From contig CANFLU010000002.1 in assembly GCA_947447975.1 (NCBI GenBank), positions 1 to 64,000 on the forward strand: a DNA stretch of 64,000 bases, read 5' to 3'. Source of the DNA: Comamonadaceae bacterium (lineage in GTDB: Bacteria; Pseudomonadota; Gammaproteobacteria; Burkholderiales; Burkholderiaceae_C). The notes beneath the pieces were generated by a model. The model searched no databases. It was not told where the DNA came from and saw nothing but the letters and a program-made list of their open reading frames with translations. Made by a program: the position numbers and the translations under genes. This document shows positions 35,388 through 44,009 of this stretch, piece after piece. Positions within the stretch are counted from its first letter, which is position 1; each line of letters begins with the position of its first letter.

Positions 35388-36071
35388 CTACTCCCAGGGC
35401 TGTGCGCGCAAACGCCAGGCGAAAAAAGCGCGGTACAAGGCCACACTCAGCACCATACCCCAGGTCATTCCAACAAACATGCCGCCGAGCATGGCAGTGA
35501 GGCTGGAGTTGCCCAGGGCAACTTGCCAACGCACCAACCAAATAGCCCCAGCTGTCATTCCCAGCAGCATCCAGCCCGAGCAGAGCAGATTTTGCGTCAG
35601 CACCGAGCACAAATAGCGCCCGCAATGCTGGCGCAATAGACGCAGGCTGGGAATGGCCAGCAGGCCACCGGTAAGCATACCCGCATGCATGGCTGGTAAA
35701 AACGCCATATGCAATTGCAGGCTGTCAAAAAAGTCTAGGGGCGCCGCTTGGTTACACAGACTGGCCAAACGGGCCGGACCCGCTTGCATCACATCGACCA
35801 GCAAGCCAATAAGCATGCCGCCAAATCCCAAAGACAACATGATGTAGGGCGGCGACAAACCTGCGCGCTGTGGCCGCACCATGGACAAAGCGGCGCAGCC
35901 CGCCGCCACCAGCGCCAACGACACCAGAATCACCGCCACTTGCGACAGTCCGGGCATGCTGCCGGGCGCACCCAAGCCCCACAAAGTGGCGCCCACCGCA
36001 AGCAGCAAAACGCCCGGCGTGACAGCGGCCGAACCCGCGCCACGCGCCAGCCAGTGGGGTGCCGTTTTCAT
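35388..36071 (-). CDS. Polytopic membrane protein in the cox locus
   Basis: A 227-residue protein with about six hydrophobic segments and no recognised family. Met-, His- and Cys-containing stretches stand out: QLHMAFLPAMHAGMLTGG (His121, His129), LRQHCGRYLCSVLTQNLLCSG, and GGMFVGMTWGM. His and Met residues within membrane helices could bind haem or copper. Start is ATG 36071, eight bases after a GGGGG run; the frame is open to 36434 but that part has no membrane-protein character. It lies three bases upstream of the XdhC-family gene and is divergent from rcoM, so it is probably under the same CO control. Some cox loci encode extra membrane proteins (CoxC, CoxH, CoxK), but similarity to them is not evident. 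Confidence 0.6.
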   Translation of the reverse strand: MKTAPHWLARGAGSAAVTPGVLLLAVGATLWGLGAPGSMPGLSQVAVILVSLALVAAGCAALSMVRPQRAGLSPPYIMLSLGFGGMLIGLLVDVMQAGPARLASLCNQAAPLDFFDSLQLHMAFLPAMHAGMLTGGLLAIPSLRLLRQHCGRYLCSVLTQNLLCSGWMLLGMTAGAIWLVRWQVALGNSSLTAMLGGMFVGMTWGMVLSVALYRAFFAWRLRAQPWE

Positions 36072-36335
36072 GCCTGACCCCCGTGCTGACGGTTGGCTAG
36101 GTAGGTATAAACCCCATAGCCAATGGGGCCGGAGTCTGTAAAAGTGCCCTTCCCCGTGCACAAATGGTGTCGGTCGGCTATGGTGCGCGTCCAAGCGTTC
36201 ATGCGCCGCACTGTAGCGATCTGCAGGGCTTCGCGCAGACTGGTGAACGAAGCGCGCTTGTATTGCATGAATTTCCGTTTGGCGGCACGAGAAGTAAAGC
36301 CGCGACCCGCAACTCTGATTAAAAGAAAAACGACG
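36072..36335. promoter_or_regulatory. Divergent control region between membrane protein gene and rcoM
   Basis: 264 bases without a supported gene, placed to hold both promoters of the divergent cox locus. A short inverted repeat GCTTCG...CGAAGC lies at about 36229-36252. The stretch before rcoM (36320-36335, attaaaagaaaaacgacg) is purine-rich but lacks a clean GGAG. No -35/-10 pair is convincing by eye. Confidence 0.4.
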
Positions 36336-37148
36336 ATGAGCAAAAGCTGCCCCTTTCCCGCCGAACAAAACGCCAGCGCCGCGTCTAGTTCCTGGTTGTA
36401 CTTGTTGGAGCGCTTTGATGTCGGCGTGGTGCACCTAGACAATGCGTTGCACGTGGTGGGCATGAACGATTACGCCCGCCGCGCGCTGCCGGTGCAAGAC
36501 AAATTGCCGTTTGGGAAAATCGTGACCGACTTCCACCCCGAAGCGGCCAAAGCCAAAGTGAAATTTTTGCTCGGCCAGGCCGAGTGCCCCGTCAACAATG
36601 CGCCGCCCATGGCCATGATGATCAATATCCCTGAGCGGGTGCTCTTGATCAAGGTTTCGAAAATTGGCGATATGCAAGGCGCCACCACCGGCTACACGCT
36701 GGTGTTTTATGACATTACCGAAGTGGTCAGCAAGGAAAGTAGTACGCAAGCCAAGCGCAAAGGCGCCGAGGCCGCAGAAAAGCGCCAGTTGCGCAAAATC
36801 CCCACCATCAAACAAAACCGCGTGATGCTGGTGGATGTGCCTAGTGTGGCCTTTATCCGCTCCGAAGGCCATTACACCTGGGTGCATACCGCGCAGGGCG
36901 GCCAGTTTTGCAATATCACCATCGGCGATCTCGAAAGCCGCCTAGACCCGCACCTGTTTTTGCGCGTACACCGCAGCTATATCGTCAATCTGGCGCAGGT
37001 CGATGAAATCGTGCGCGACGACGGACGCATGTCGCTGCGCATGATGGGTTCGACACCGGTGGAAATACCGGTGGCGCGTTCTAGTATGGGCAAGCTGCTC
37101 GACCAGTTGGGCCTGACCGACGCGGTACCCGTCAAAAACAGCCACTGA
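36336..37148 (+). CDS. rcoM: CO-sensing transcriptional activator RcoM (PAS-LytTR)
   Basis: A 270-residue one-component regulator. The N-terminal PAS domain (about 20-130) contains LLERFDVGVVHLDNALHVVGMND, FHPEAAKAKVKFLL and VFYDITEVVS. A short charged linker joins it to a LytTR DNA-binding domain (about 160-262: VPSVAFIRSEGHYTWVHT, LFLRVHRSYIVNLAQVDEI). This is the architecture of RcoM from Burkholderia xenovorans, a haem protein that binds CO and activates cox genes. His67, Cys84 and Met94 fall at spacings that match the known haem ligands (His74, Cys94, Met104) if three residues are missing between the first two. That alignment is by eye. It stands directly upstream of coxM. Confidence 0.88.
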   Translation: MSKSCPFPAEQNASAASSSWLYLLERFDVGVVHLDNALHVVGMNDYARRALPVQDKLPFGKIVTDFHPEAAKAKVKFLLGQAECPVNNAPPMAMMINIPERVLLIKVSKIGDMQGATTGYTLVFYDITEVVSKESSTQAKRKGAEAAEKRQLRKIPTIKQNRVMLVDVPSVAFIRSEGHYTWVHTAQGGQFCNITIGDLESRLDPHLFLRVHRSYIVNLAQVDEIVRDDGRMSLRMMGSTPVEIPVARSSMGKLLDQLGLTDAVPVKNSH

Positions 37149-37152
37149 AAGA

Positions 37153-37200
37153 TTCGTGCAACGCACCTGCACTTCGTGCGGGAATTGCACCGCTTGATTG
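37153..37200 (+). promoter_or_regulatory. Candidate RcoM/LytTR binding repeats upstream of coxM
   Basis: Two identical heptamers TTCGTGC occur at 37153-37159 and 37173-37179, exactly 20 bases apart. A looser copy CTTGATTG follows at 37193-37200, about 21 bases on. LytTR proteins bind direct repeats spaced by about two helical turns, and RcoM sites are described as TT-n3-G-type repeats. The array begins just after the rcoM stop and lies 83-130 bases before the coxM start. Binding is inferred. Confidence 0.5.
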
Positions 37201-37282
37201 TTTTCCCTGCGCAAATGCGCAAGGCCTCGCTACATTGCGGCGAGTTCGTTTGTTCACGCCACTTAGAAATGAAGGAGACAAC

Positions 37283-38146
37283 GTGATCCCACCGGCATTT
37301 GACTACCACGCCCCGCGCACCATCGCGGAGGCCATTTCCCTGCTCTCCAGTTTGGGCGATGACGCCAAGTTGCTGGCAGGCGGCCACAGCCTGCTGCCCA
37401 TGATGAAACTGCGCTTTGCGCAGCCGGGCACGCTGATCGACATCAATCGCATCCCTGAGTTGCGCGGCATCAGTGAAAGCGGCGGCGTCATCCGCATCGG
37501 CGCGATGACCAGTGAAAACGAGCTGATCGCCTCGCCACTCTTACAAAAACACCTGCCCCTGCTGCCCGAAGCGGCGCTGCTGATCGCCGATCCGCAGGTG
37601 CGCAACCGCGGCACCATCGGCGGCGATATCGCCCATGGCGACCCGGGCAATGACCATCCGGCCATCGCCATGGCGCTCGATGCCACTTTTGAATTGCAAG
37701 GCCCTAAGGGCACGCGCCAAGTCAAAGCGGTGGACTTTTTCCATGGTACGTATATGACAGCCCTGGCCGAAGACGAAATCCTGACGGCGATTTTGGTCGC
37801 GCCATTTGCCGCCGGCACTGGCTATGCCTACCAAAAGCTCAAGCGCAAAACCGGCGATTGGGCCACTGCTGGTGCTGCCGTCATTCTTCGTTTGGCTTCT
37901 GGCAAAGTAACGCACGCCAGCATTGGCCTGACCAATGTGGCGCCCACGGCGCTACGCGCCAGTGCCGCCGAGGCGGCCTTGGTAGGCCAGCCCCTGACCG
38001 ATGCCACTATCAACTTGGCCGCTGCTGCGGTGCGCTCTATTTGCGACCCAGCCGAAGACTTGCGCGGTGATGTGGAATACAAAACCGCCATGGCCGGCGA
38101 GATGTGCAAGCGCGCCATTCGCGCCGCTGCCGCCCGCTGCGCCTAA
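37283..38146 (+). CDS. coxM: Aerobic CO dehydrogenase medium subunit (FAD)
   Basis: A 287-residue flavoprotein subunit of aerobic carbon monoxide dehydrogenase. It takes electrons from the iron-sulfur subunit to FAD and hands them to the quinone pool. FAD motifs [13 protein letters not shown] (32-44) and [17 protein letters not shown] are present, as is the C-terminal [13 protein letters not shown]. The start is GTG at 37283 with GAAGGAG six bases upstream. It is the first gene of the structural operon; coxS follows after 26 bases. Confidence 0.95.
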   Translation: MIPPAFDYHAPRTIAEAISLLSSLGDDAKLLAGGHSLLPMMKLRFAQPGTLIDINRIPELRGISESGGVIRIGAMTSENELIASPLLQKHLPLLPEAALLIADPQVRNRGTIGGDIAHGDPGNDHPAIAMALDATFELQGPKGTRQVKAVDFFHGTYMTALAEDEILTAILVAPFAAGTGYAYQKLKRKTGDWATAGAAVILRLASGKVTHASIGLTNVAPTALRASAAEAALVGQPLTDATINLAAAAVRSICDPAEDLRGDVEYKTAMAGEMCKRAIRAAAARCA

Positions 38147-38172
38147 ACCCCACCGATTCGGAGAACACTGCT

Positions 38173-38664
38173 ATGAGCAAAAAAATCGTATCCCTTCACG
38201 TCAATGGAAAACAAGTGGAAGAGGCGGTCGAGCCGCGCACCTTGCTGGTTCACTTTCTACGTGAAAAAATGAACCTCACCGGCGCGCATATCGGCTGCGA
38301 GACCAGCCACTGCGGCGCTTGCACCGTGGACATCGACGGCCAGTCGGTCAAGTCCTGCACCCACCTGACGGTGCAGTGCGAAGGCAGCGAAGTCAAAACC
38401 GTCGAAGGCCTGGCCAGCGGCGGCGTGCTGCATGCCTTGCAAGATGGTTTCTACAAAGAGCATGGCCTGCAATGCGGCTTTTGCACGCCGGGCATGTTGA
38501 TGCGCGCCTACCGCCTGTTGCAGGACAACCCGAACCCCACCGAGCAGGAAGTGCGCGTGGGCATGTCGGGCAATTTGTGCCGCTGCACCGGCTACCAGAA
38601 CATCGTCAAAGCAGTTTTGCATGCGGCCGCCACGCTGCGCAATGCCCAAGCCGTCGCCGCTTAA
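38173..38664 (+). CDS. coxS: Aerobic CO dehydrogenase small subunit (2x[2Fe-2S])
   Basis: A 163-residue iron-sulfur subunit with two [2Fe-2S] sites. The plant-ferredoxin-type cluster uses Cys42, 47, 50 and 62 (CETSHCGAC...C). The helical-domain cluster uses Cys101, 104, 136 and 138 (CGFC...CRC). It wires the molybdenum site of CoxL to the FAD of CoxM. ATG 38173 with GGAGAA upstream fixes the start. The position between coxM and coxL is the classical M-S-L order. All eight cluster ligands are intact. Confidence 0.96.
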   Translation: MSKKIVSLHVNGKQVEEAVEPRTLLVHFLREKMNLTGAHIGCETSHCGACTVDIDGQSVKSCTHLTVQCEGSEVKTVEGLASGGVLHALQDGFYKEHGLQCGFCTPGMLMRAYRLLQDNPNPTEQEVRVGMSGNLCRCTGYQNIVKAVLHAAATLRNAQAVAA

Positions 38665-38688
38665 AACCACACACCGAAGGAGACCTTC

Positions 38689-41091
38689 ATGAACGCACCC
38701 CTGAGTGACCGCGAAAAAGCCCTGATGGGCATGGGCGATTCACGCCTGCGCAAGGAAGACGCCCGCTTTATCCAAGGCAAGGGCAATTACGTCGATGACA
38801 TCAAGCTGCCTGGCATGGTGCACATGGATATCGTGCGCGCCTCGGTGGCGCATGCACGGATCAAGCGCATCAACAAAGAAGCCGCGCTCAAGATTCCGGG
38901 CGTGATCGCGGTCTTGACGGCTGACGATTTGAAGCCGCTCAAACTGCACTGGATGCCGACCTTGGCCGGTGATGTGCAAGCCGTATTGGCCGATGAAAAA
39001 GTGCACTTCCAGATGCAGGAAGTCGCCGTGGTGATCGCCGAAGACCGCTACAGCGCGGCCGATGGCGTGGAAGCCGTAGAAGTCGAATACGAAGAACTCG
39101 AAGCGGTGGTAGACCCCTTCGAAGCACTCAAGCCCGGCGCACCCGTGCTACGCGAGGACCTGGCCGGTAAAACCGAAGGCGCGCACGGCAAGCGCTACCA
39201 CCACAACCATATCTTTACCTGGGAAGCGGGCGACCAAGCCGCTACCGATGCGGTGTTTGCCAGCGCCGCCGTGACGGTGTCGCAAGACATGCATTACCCC
39301 CGCGTGCACCCCTGCCCGCTGGAGACCTGCGGCGCGGTCGCGTCTTTTGACCCGATTCGCGGCGAACTCACCACCTACCTCACCAGCCAGGCGCCGCACA
39401 TTGTGCGCACCGTGGTGTCCATGCTCTCGGGCATCCCTGAATCCAAAGTGCGCATTGTCTCGCCCGACATCGGTGGCGGCTTTGGCAACAAAGTGCCGAT
39501 TTACCCCGGCTACGTCTGCGCTATCGTGGCCTCGATCGTGCTGGGCCGCCCGGTCAAGTGGGTGGAAGACCGCATCGAGAATTTGTCCTCCACCGGCTTT
39601 GCCCGTGACTACCATATGACAGGCGAACTGGCCGCGACCGCCGACGGCAAGATTTTGGCGCTGCGCACCAATGTCATCGCCGACCACGGCGCCTTTGACG
39701 CCTGTGCCGACCCGACCAAATTCCCAGCGGGCATGTTCCATATCTGCACCGGCAGCTATGACATCGCCAACGCCTATTGCAAGGTCGATGGCGTCTATAC
39801 CAATAAAGCACCTGGTGGCGTGGCCTACCGCTGCTCCTTCCGTGTCACCGAAGCGGTGTACCTGGTCGAACGCATGGTCGATGTGCTGGCGCAAAAACTG
39901 GGCATGGACAAAGCCGAGATCCGCGCGAAAAACTTTATCAAGCGCGAACAGTTCCCCTACCACTCCGCCTTGGGCTTCGAATACGATTCGGGCGACTACC
40001 AAACCGCGCTGGACAAAGTGCTCGACGCGGTGGACTACAAGGCACTACGCGCCGAGCAAGCCGTCAAACGCGCCGACCCCAATTGCCCCACGCTCATGGG
40101 CATCGGCCTGGTGACCTTTACCGAAGTGGTGGGCGCCGGTCCATCCAAGATGTGTGACATCTTGGGTGTGGGCATGTTTGACTCCTGCGAAATTCGCGTA
40201 CACCCCACCGGCAGCGCGATTGCGCGCATGGGCACGATTTCGCAAGGCCAGGGTCACCAAACTACTTATGCGCAAATCATCGCCACCGAGCTGGGTATTT
40301 CTTCGGAAATCATCCAGGTCGAAGAAGGCGATACCAGCACCGCGCCTTATGGCCTGGGCACCTATGGCTCACGTTCGACACCGGTAGCCGGTGCGGCGAT
40401 TGCTATAGCGGCGCGCAAAATCCACGCAAAGGCCAAGAAGATTGCGGCGCATTTGATGGAAGTGAGCGAGGCGGATTTGGAGTGGGAAATCGACCGCTTC
40501 AAAGTGCGCGGCGACGACGCCAAGTACAAGACTATGACGCAAATCGCCTGGGCCGCTTACAACAGCCCGCCCCCCGGCCTAGAGCCAGGGCTGGAAGCGG
40601 TGCATTACTACGACCCGCCTAACTTCACTTTCCCCTTTGGTATTTACCTGTGCGTGGTAGACATCGACAAGGGCACGGGAGAGACCAAAATCCGGCGTTT
40701 TTATGCGCTAGACGATTGCGGCACCCGCATCAACCCCATGATCATCGACGGCCAAATCCACGGTGGCTTGACCGAAGGTTTTGCGGTTGCGATGGGACAG
40801 CTCCTGTCGTTCGACAAACAGGGCAACATCCAGGGCAATTCGCTGATGGACTATTTCCTGCCCACCGCCGTCGAGACCCCGCATTGGGAAACTGACCACA
40901 CGGTAACGCCTTCGCCACACCACCCTATCGGTGCCAAAGGCGTGGCCGAATCCCCCCACGTGGGCAGCATCCCTACTTTTACCAGCGCCATGGTCGATGC
41001 CTTTGCGCACTTAGGCGTGACGCACTTCAATATGCCGCACACCGCTTACCGCGTTTGGCAGCAACTGAAGAAAGCGGGCCTTAACACCTGA
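38689..41091 (+). CDS. coxL: Aerobic CO dehydrogenase large subunit, form I
   Basis: An 800-residue molybdenum hydroxylase subunit that oxidises CO to CO2 at a Mo-S-Cu site. The active-site loop reads AYRCSFR at residues 379-385, with Cys382 as the copper ligand. This AYxCSFR sequence defines form I, the genuine CO dehydrogenase, as opposed to form II (AYxGAGR). The catalytic Glu is Glu754 in GAKGVAESPHVG. Other molybdopterin contacts are GGGFGNK and TISQGQGHQTTYAQI. The length matches the Oligotropha enzyme. The ATG has GAAGGAGA upstream. With CoxM and CoxS it forms an (LMS)2 complex at the inner face of the membrane. Confidence 0.97.
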   Translation: MNAPLSDREKALMGMGDSRLRKEDARFIQGKGNYVDDIKLPGMVHMDIVRASVAHARIKRINKEAALKIPGVIAVLTADDLKPLKLHWMPTLAGDVQAVLADEKVHFQMQEVAVVIAEDRYSAADGVEAVEVEYEELEAVVDPFEALKPGAPVLREDLAGKTEGAHGKRYHHNHIFTWEAGDQAATDAVFASAAVTVSQDMHYPRVHPCPLETCGAVASFDPIRGELTTYLTSQAPHIVRTVVSMLSGIPESKVRIVSPDIGGGFGNKVPIYPGYVCAIVASIVLGRPVKWVEDRIENLSSTGFARDYHMTGELAATADGKILALRTNVIADHGAFDACADPTKFPAGMFHICTGSYDIANAYCKVDGVYTNKAPGGVAYRCSFRVTEAVYLVERMVDVLAQKLGMDKAEIRAKNFIKREQFPYHSALGFEYDSGDYQTALDKVLDAVDYKALRAEQAVKRADPNCPTLMGIGLVTFTEVVGAGPSKMCDILGVGMFDSCEIRVHPTGSAIARMGTISQGQGHQTTYAQIIATELGISSEIIQVEEGDTSTAPYGLGTYGSRSTPVAGAAIAIAARKIHAKAKKIAAHLMEVSEADLEWEIDRFKVRGDDAKYKTMTQIAWAAYNSPPPGLEPGLEAVHYYDPPNFTFPFGIYLCVVDIDKGTGETKIRRFYALDDCGTRINPMIIDGQIHGGLTEGFAVAMGQLLSFDKQGNIQGNSLMDYFLPTAVETPHWETDHTVTPSPHHPIGAKGVAESPHVGSIPTFTSAMVDAFAHLGVTHFNMPHTAYRVWQQLKKAGLNT

Positions 41092-41174
41092 GTCGCTGCA
41101 TTGCGCAGCCCCGGGGCCGGTGCGCGCAAGCGTGCCCGCCCTTTTCCTTTTTTTAAACAGCAGAAAGTACATGC

Positions 41175-41831
41175 ATGGAAGTCGTGATTGAAAAGCAGTA
41201 CCCGGTCAGTGCCGGCATTCCCGCGGCCTGGGCCGTGTTATCGGATATGCATGCGCTGGCCACGTGCATGCCCGGCGCGCAAATTACCGAGGACATAGAC
41301 GCGACCCATTTCATGGGCAGCGTGCGCGTGAAAGTCGGGCCCGCCGTGGCCGCATTTGCCGGAACGATTGAAATTTTGGCGCTGGATGCAGCCACGCACA
41401 CGCTGAAGATGCTGGGCAAAGGCGCAGACAAGGGCGGCTCATCTGCGTCCATGGAATTGACCGCATCCTTGCTGCCCGGCGAAAACGGGCACTGCGTTCT
41501 GGCTGGCCATGCGGCGGTCATCGTGAACGGCAAATTCGCCCAGTTTGGCGGGCGCATGATGAACTCGGTGTCCGACATGATCCTGGCGCAGTTTGCTGAG
41601 GTGTTTTCGCAAAAAGCGCAGGCCTTGCAAGCCAGTGCGCCTGCGGGTGCGGCGGACGCGGGCGGCTCGCCCGCCACTGGCGATCAGGTACATCAAGCCA
41701 GCCCGGGGGCTGCAGCGCCTAGCGCGCCGACCGCGCCCGTCGTGGCGACAGAGTTCAATGCGCTAGGCCTGGTCTGGTCCTTGGTCAAGCAATTTTTTGC
41801 CGGCCTGTTCGGCAAAAAGCCCAAAGCATGA
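41175..41831 (+). CDS. coxG: CoxG-like SRPBCC membrane-recruitment protein
   Basis: A 218-residue protein with an N-terminal SRPBCC/CoxG domain (IPAAWAVLSDMHALATCMPGAQ, FMGSVRVKVGPAVAAFAGTIE). An Ala/Pro-rich linker (about 150-190) leads to a hydrophobic, Lys-ended C-terminus (LGLVWSLVKQFFAGLFGKKPK). CoxG proteins anchor CO dehydrogenase to the membrane and can mediate electron transfer to quinone. The C-terminal tail here fits a membrane-contacting helix. It follows coxL by 83 bases and overlaps coxD by ATGA. Confidence 0.9.
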   Translation: MEVVIEKQYPVSAGIPAAWAVLSDMHALATCMPGAQITEDIDATHFMGSVRVKVGPAVAAFAGTIEILALDAATHTLKMLGKGADKGGSSASMELTASLLPGENGHCVLAGHAAVIVNGKFAQFGGRMMNSVSDMILAQFAEVFSQKAQALQASAPAGAADAGGSPATGDQVHQASPGAAAPSAPTAPVVATEFNALGLVWSLVKQFFAGLFGKKPKA

Positions 41832-42784
41832 GTCAGGCGCCTGTGCCGCCTAGCCCCCAGGGCTTGCGCGAGCAATTATTTGGCGCTGGCTATATCGCCG
41901 ACGAGGATGTGGCCAGCCTGGTCTGGATGGCTTTGTCGCTGGAGCGGCCCATGCTGATCGAGGGTGAGGCCGGCGTGGGCAAGACGGCCATTGCTGCTGC
42001 TTGTGCACGCGCTTTGGGCCGACCGCTGCTGCGCCTGCAATGCTATGAGGGCCTAGATCTGGGGCAAGCGGTGTATGAGTGGAATTACAGCCGCCAGCTG
42101 TTGGAGATCCGCCTCACCGAAGCGGGCTCTGGCAGCGCGGCAGGTGCTGCCGGTAGCGGGCAAGAGGCTTTGCGCAGTAATTTGTTTTCTGAGGCCTTTT
42201 TGCTGCAACGCCCTTTGCTGCAAGCCATACGCAGCGAAGTGCCTTGCGTCTTGCTGATTGACGAAATCGACCGCGCGGACGAGGCTTTTGAAGCGTTTTT
42301 GCTGGAAATGCTGTCGGAGTTTCAGATCAGCATTCCCGAATTAGGCACCTTAAGCGCGCGCAGCAAACCGCTGGTGGTGCTGACCAGCAATGGCACACGC
42401 GATTTGTCGGATGCGCTGCGCCGCCGCTGCCTGTTTCATTACCTGGACTTTCCCAGCCTGGCGCGTGAAATGCACATTGTGCGCACCCTGGTGCCCGAAG
42501 CAGCCAGCCGCCTGGTGGAAGAAGCGGTGGCCTTTGTGCAGCGCCTGCGTAAAGAAGACTTAGACAAAACGCCGGGCATTGCCGAAACCCTGGACTGGGT
42601 GCGCGTGCTCTTCAAACTCGGGCTGCAAGAACTGCCGCAAGACCCTGCACTGCTGAGCCATTCTCTGGCCGCGCTGCTGAAAACGCGCAACGACCGTTGG
42701 GGCGTGACGCCCGAACGCGTGGCCAAGCTGATAGACGGCCCGCGTATCGGCCAGGACGTGGGCGTGGCTGGCGGCTTCAAGTAA
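41828..42784 (+). CDS. coxD: CoxD-like MoxR AAA+ ATPase
   Basis: A 318-residue MoxR-type AAA+ ATPase. The Walker A is IEGEAGVGKT near residue 45, the Walker B is VLLIDEIDRADEAFEAFLLE, sensor 1 is VVLTSNGTRDLSDALRRRCLFHY, and a lid domain follows. In Oligotropha CoxD acts with CoxE to build the sulfur-copper part of the Mo site in apo-CO dehydrogenase. The ATG overlaps the coxG stop by four bases. The residues needed for ATP hydrolysis are all visible. Confidence 0.93.
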   Translation: MSQAPVPPSPQGLREQLFGAGYIADEDVASLVWMALSLERPMLIEGEAGVGKTAIAAACARALGRPLLRLQCYEGLDLGQAVYEWNYSRQLLEIRLTEAGSGSAAGAAGSGQEALRSNLFSEAFLLQRPLLQAIRSEVPCVLLIDEIDRADEAFEAFLLEMLSEFQISIPELGTLSARSKPLVVLTSNGTRDLSDALRRRCLFHYLDFPSLAREMHIVRTLVPEAASRLVEEAVAFVQRLRKEDLDKTPGIAETLDWVRVLFKLGLQELPQDPALLSHSLAALLKTRNDRWGVTPERVAKLIDGPRIGQDVGVAGGFK

Positions 42785-42798
42785 GCACTTGCCCGGCC

Positions 42799-44007
42799 AT
42801 GCAGCCCACCGCGACCGACCCGCGCCAGCAATTGGCTGACTTCGCGCACTACTTGCGCGAACACGGCTTTGCCTTGGGTTTTGCCGAAATCAATTTGATG
42901 CTGCGCGCCGCCAGTGCCCTGCCGCTAACGCAATGGAAACGCACCGAGGCCTTGTGGCGCGCGATTGCCAGCGGCAGCCAGGCGCAATGGGCCAAGTACC
43001 CCGACCTACACCAGGCCTTTTGGTTCCCGCACAAAGTGCGTGGCACGGCCCGCACCTCGGGCTTGCAACACAAGCCACGTCATTTGCAGCAACTGGTGCA
43101 GCAAATGCATCAGGACATGGCGCAGCAAGCCGGCAACACGCCGCCGGGCCAGCCACAAAGCAGTTTGGGCCAGGCTGACGATGCGGCAGTAGGCGACAGC
43201 GAGACCGGCAGCGAAAGCCAGCGCGCCCAAGCCGGTGCCAGCCGCAATGCCGCGCCCGATGAACGCGATTTTGCGGACTGGCTGCCCGGCGATCTGGATC
43301 GCTTTGAACCCTTGGTGCGTGCGCTCAAAAGGCGTATGCACACCCAACTCACACGCCGTCGCCAGCACGAATTACACGCCGGATCAGTCCACCTGCGCCG
43401 CTCCATGCGCGCAGCCCTGGCCAGCGGCGGCGAGCTGATTGCCCTGCACCGCACCCAGCCGCGCCGCCGCACACCACGGGTGGCGGTATTGGTAGATGTC
43501 AGCCGCTCGATGGAAGTACATGCGCAATTTTTTCTGCGCCTGAGCCGCGCTTTTGTGGAAGTGCTGCAAGCGCGGGCCTTTGTGTTTCATACCCGCTTGG
43601 CCGAAGTCACGCCTCTCATGAAGCAGCGCAGCGAGCGCGTACAAGAAAAAATCAATGCCGTCACCTTTGGCTTTGGCGGCGGCACGCGCATCGCGTCCTG
43701 CTTGCAGGAAGCCGTGGACTTGCACATGGGCCGCTGGTTGCGCCGGAGCGATGTGTTTTTAGTCTTTAGCGATGGTTACGACACCGACCCACCGCAGGCC
43801 TTAGGGCAATTGCTGGCATGCCTGCATGCGCGCGGCGTGCGCGTGTGCTGGTTGCACCCGACCAAGGCATTGCCCCAATCCGAGGCCATGCAAGGCGCAC
43901 TGCCTTTTATCTACCGCGCCATGCCGGCCCATAATCTGGCCAGTCTTGCGCGCCTGCCCGATTTGCTGCGCAGCACCATTTTTTCCAACCACACACACAA
44001 GGCCTAA
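42799..44007 (+). CDS. coxE: CoxE-like VWA-domain protein
   Basis: A 402-residue partner of CoxD with a C-terminal von Willebrand factor A domain. The MIDAS motif is DVSRSM, starting at Asp233, and the FGGGTRIASCLQ segment supplies the conserved Thr. Ahead of it is a Gln/Ala/Ser-rich low-complexity part (about 95-165) and an N-terminal helical domain (FAHYLREHGFALGFAEINLML). MoxR/VWA pairs form chaperone complexes; this one should insert copper and sulfur into CoxL. Start is ATG 42799, 15 bases after coxD; an upstream in-frame extension into coxD is rejected. Confidence 0.92.
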   Translation: MQPTATDPRQQLADFAHYLREHGFALGFAEINLMLRAASALPLTQWKRTEALWRAIASGSQAQWAKYPDLHQAFWFPHKVRGTARTSGLQHKPRHLQQLVQQMHQDMAQQAGNTPPGQPQSSLGQADDAAVGDSETGSESQRAQAGASRNAAPDERDFADWLPGDLDRFEPLVRALKRRMHTQLTRRRQHELHAGSVHLRRSMRAALASGGELIALHRTQPRRRTPRVAVLVDVSRSMEVHAQFFLRLSRAFVEVLQARAFVFHTRLAEVTPLMKQRSERVQEKINAVTFGFGGGTRIASCLQEAVDLHMGRWLRRSDVFLVFSDGYDTDPPQALGQLLACLHARGVRVCWLHPTKALPQSEAMQGALPFIYRAMPAHNLASLARLPDLLRSTIFSNHTHKA

Positions 44008-44009
44008 GC

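Noticed and set aside
39148-40002. 284-codon minus-strand frame inside coxL
   Set aside because: It is the complement of conserved CoxL sequence including the region near the active-site loop; no independent family features.
38689-41091. CoxL being a form II CO dehydrogenase-like or xanthine dehydrogenase subunit
   Set aside because: The loop reads AYRCSFR, not AYxGAGR, and coxG, coxD, coxE and an RcoM-like gene are adjacent.
42697-42798. N-terminal extension of coxE into coxD
   Set aside because: The extra residues lie inside coxD in another frame and do not fit the family; ATG 42799 is in the right place.
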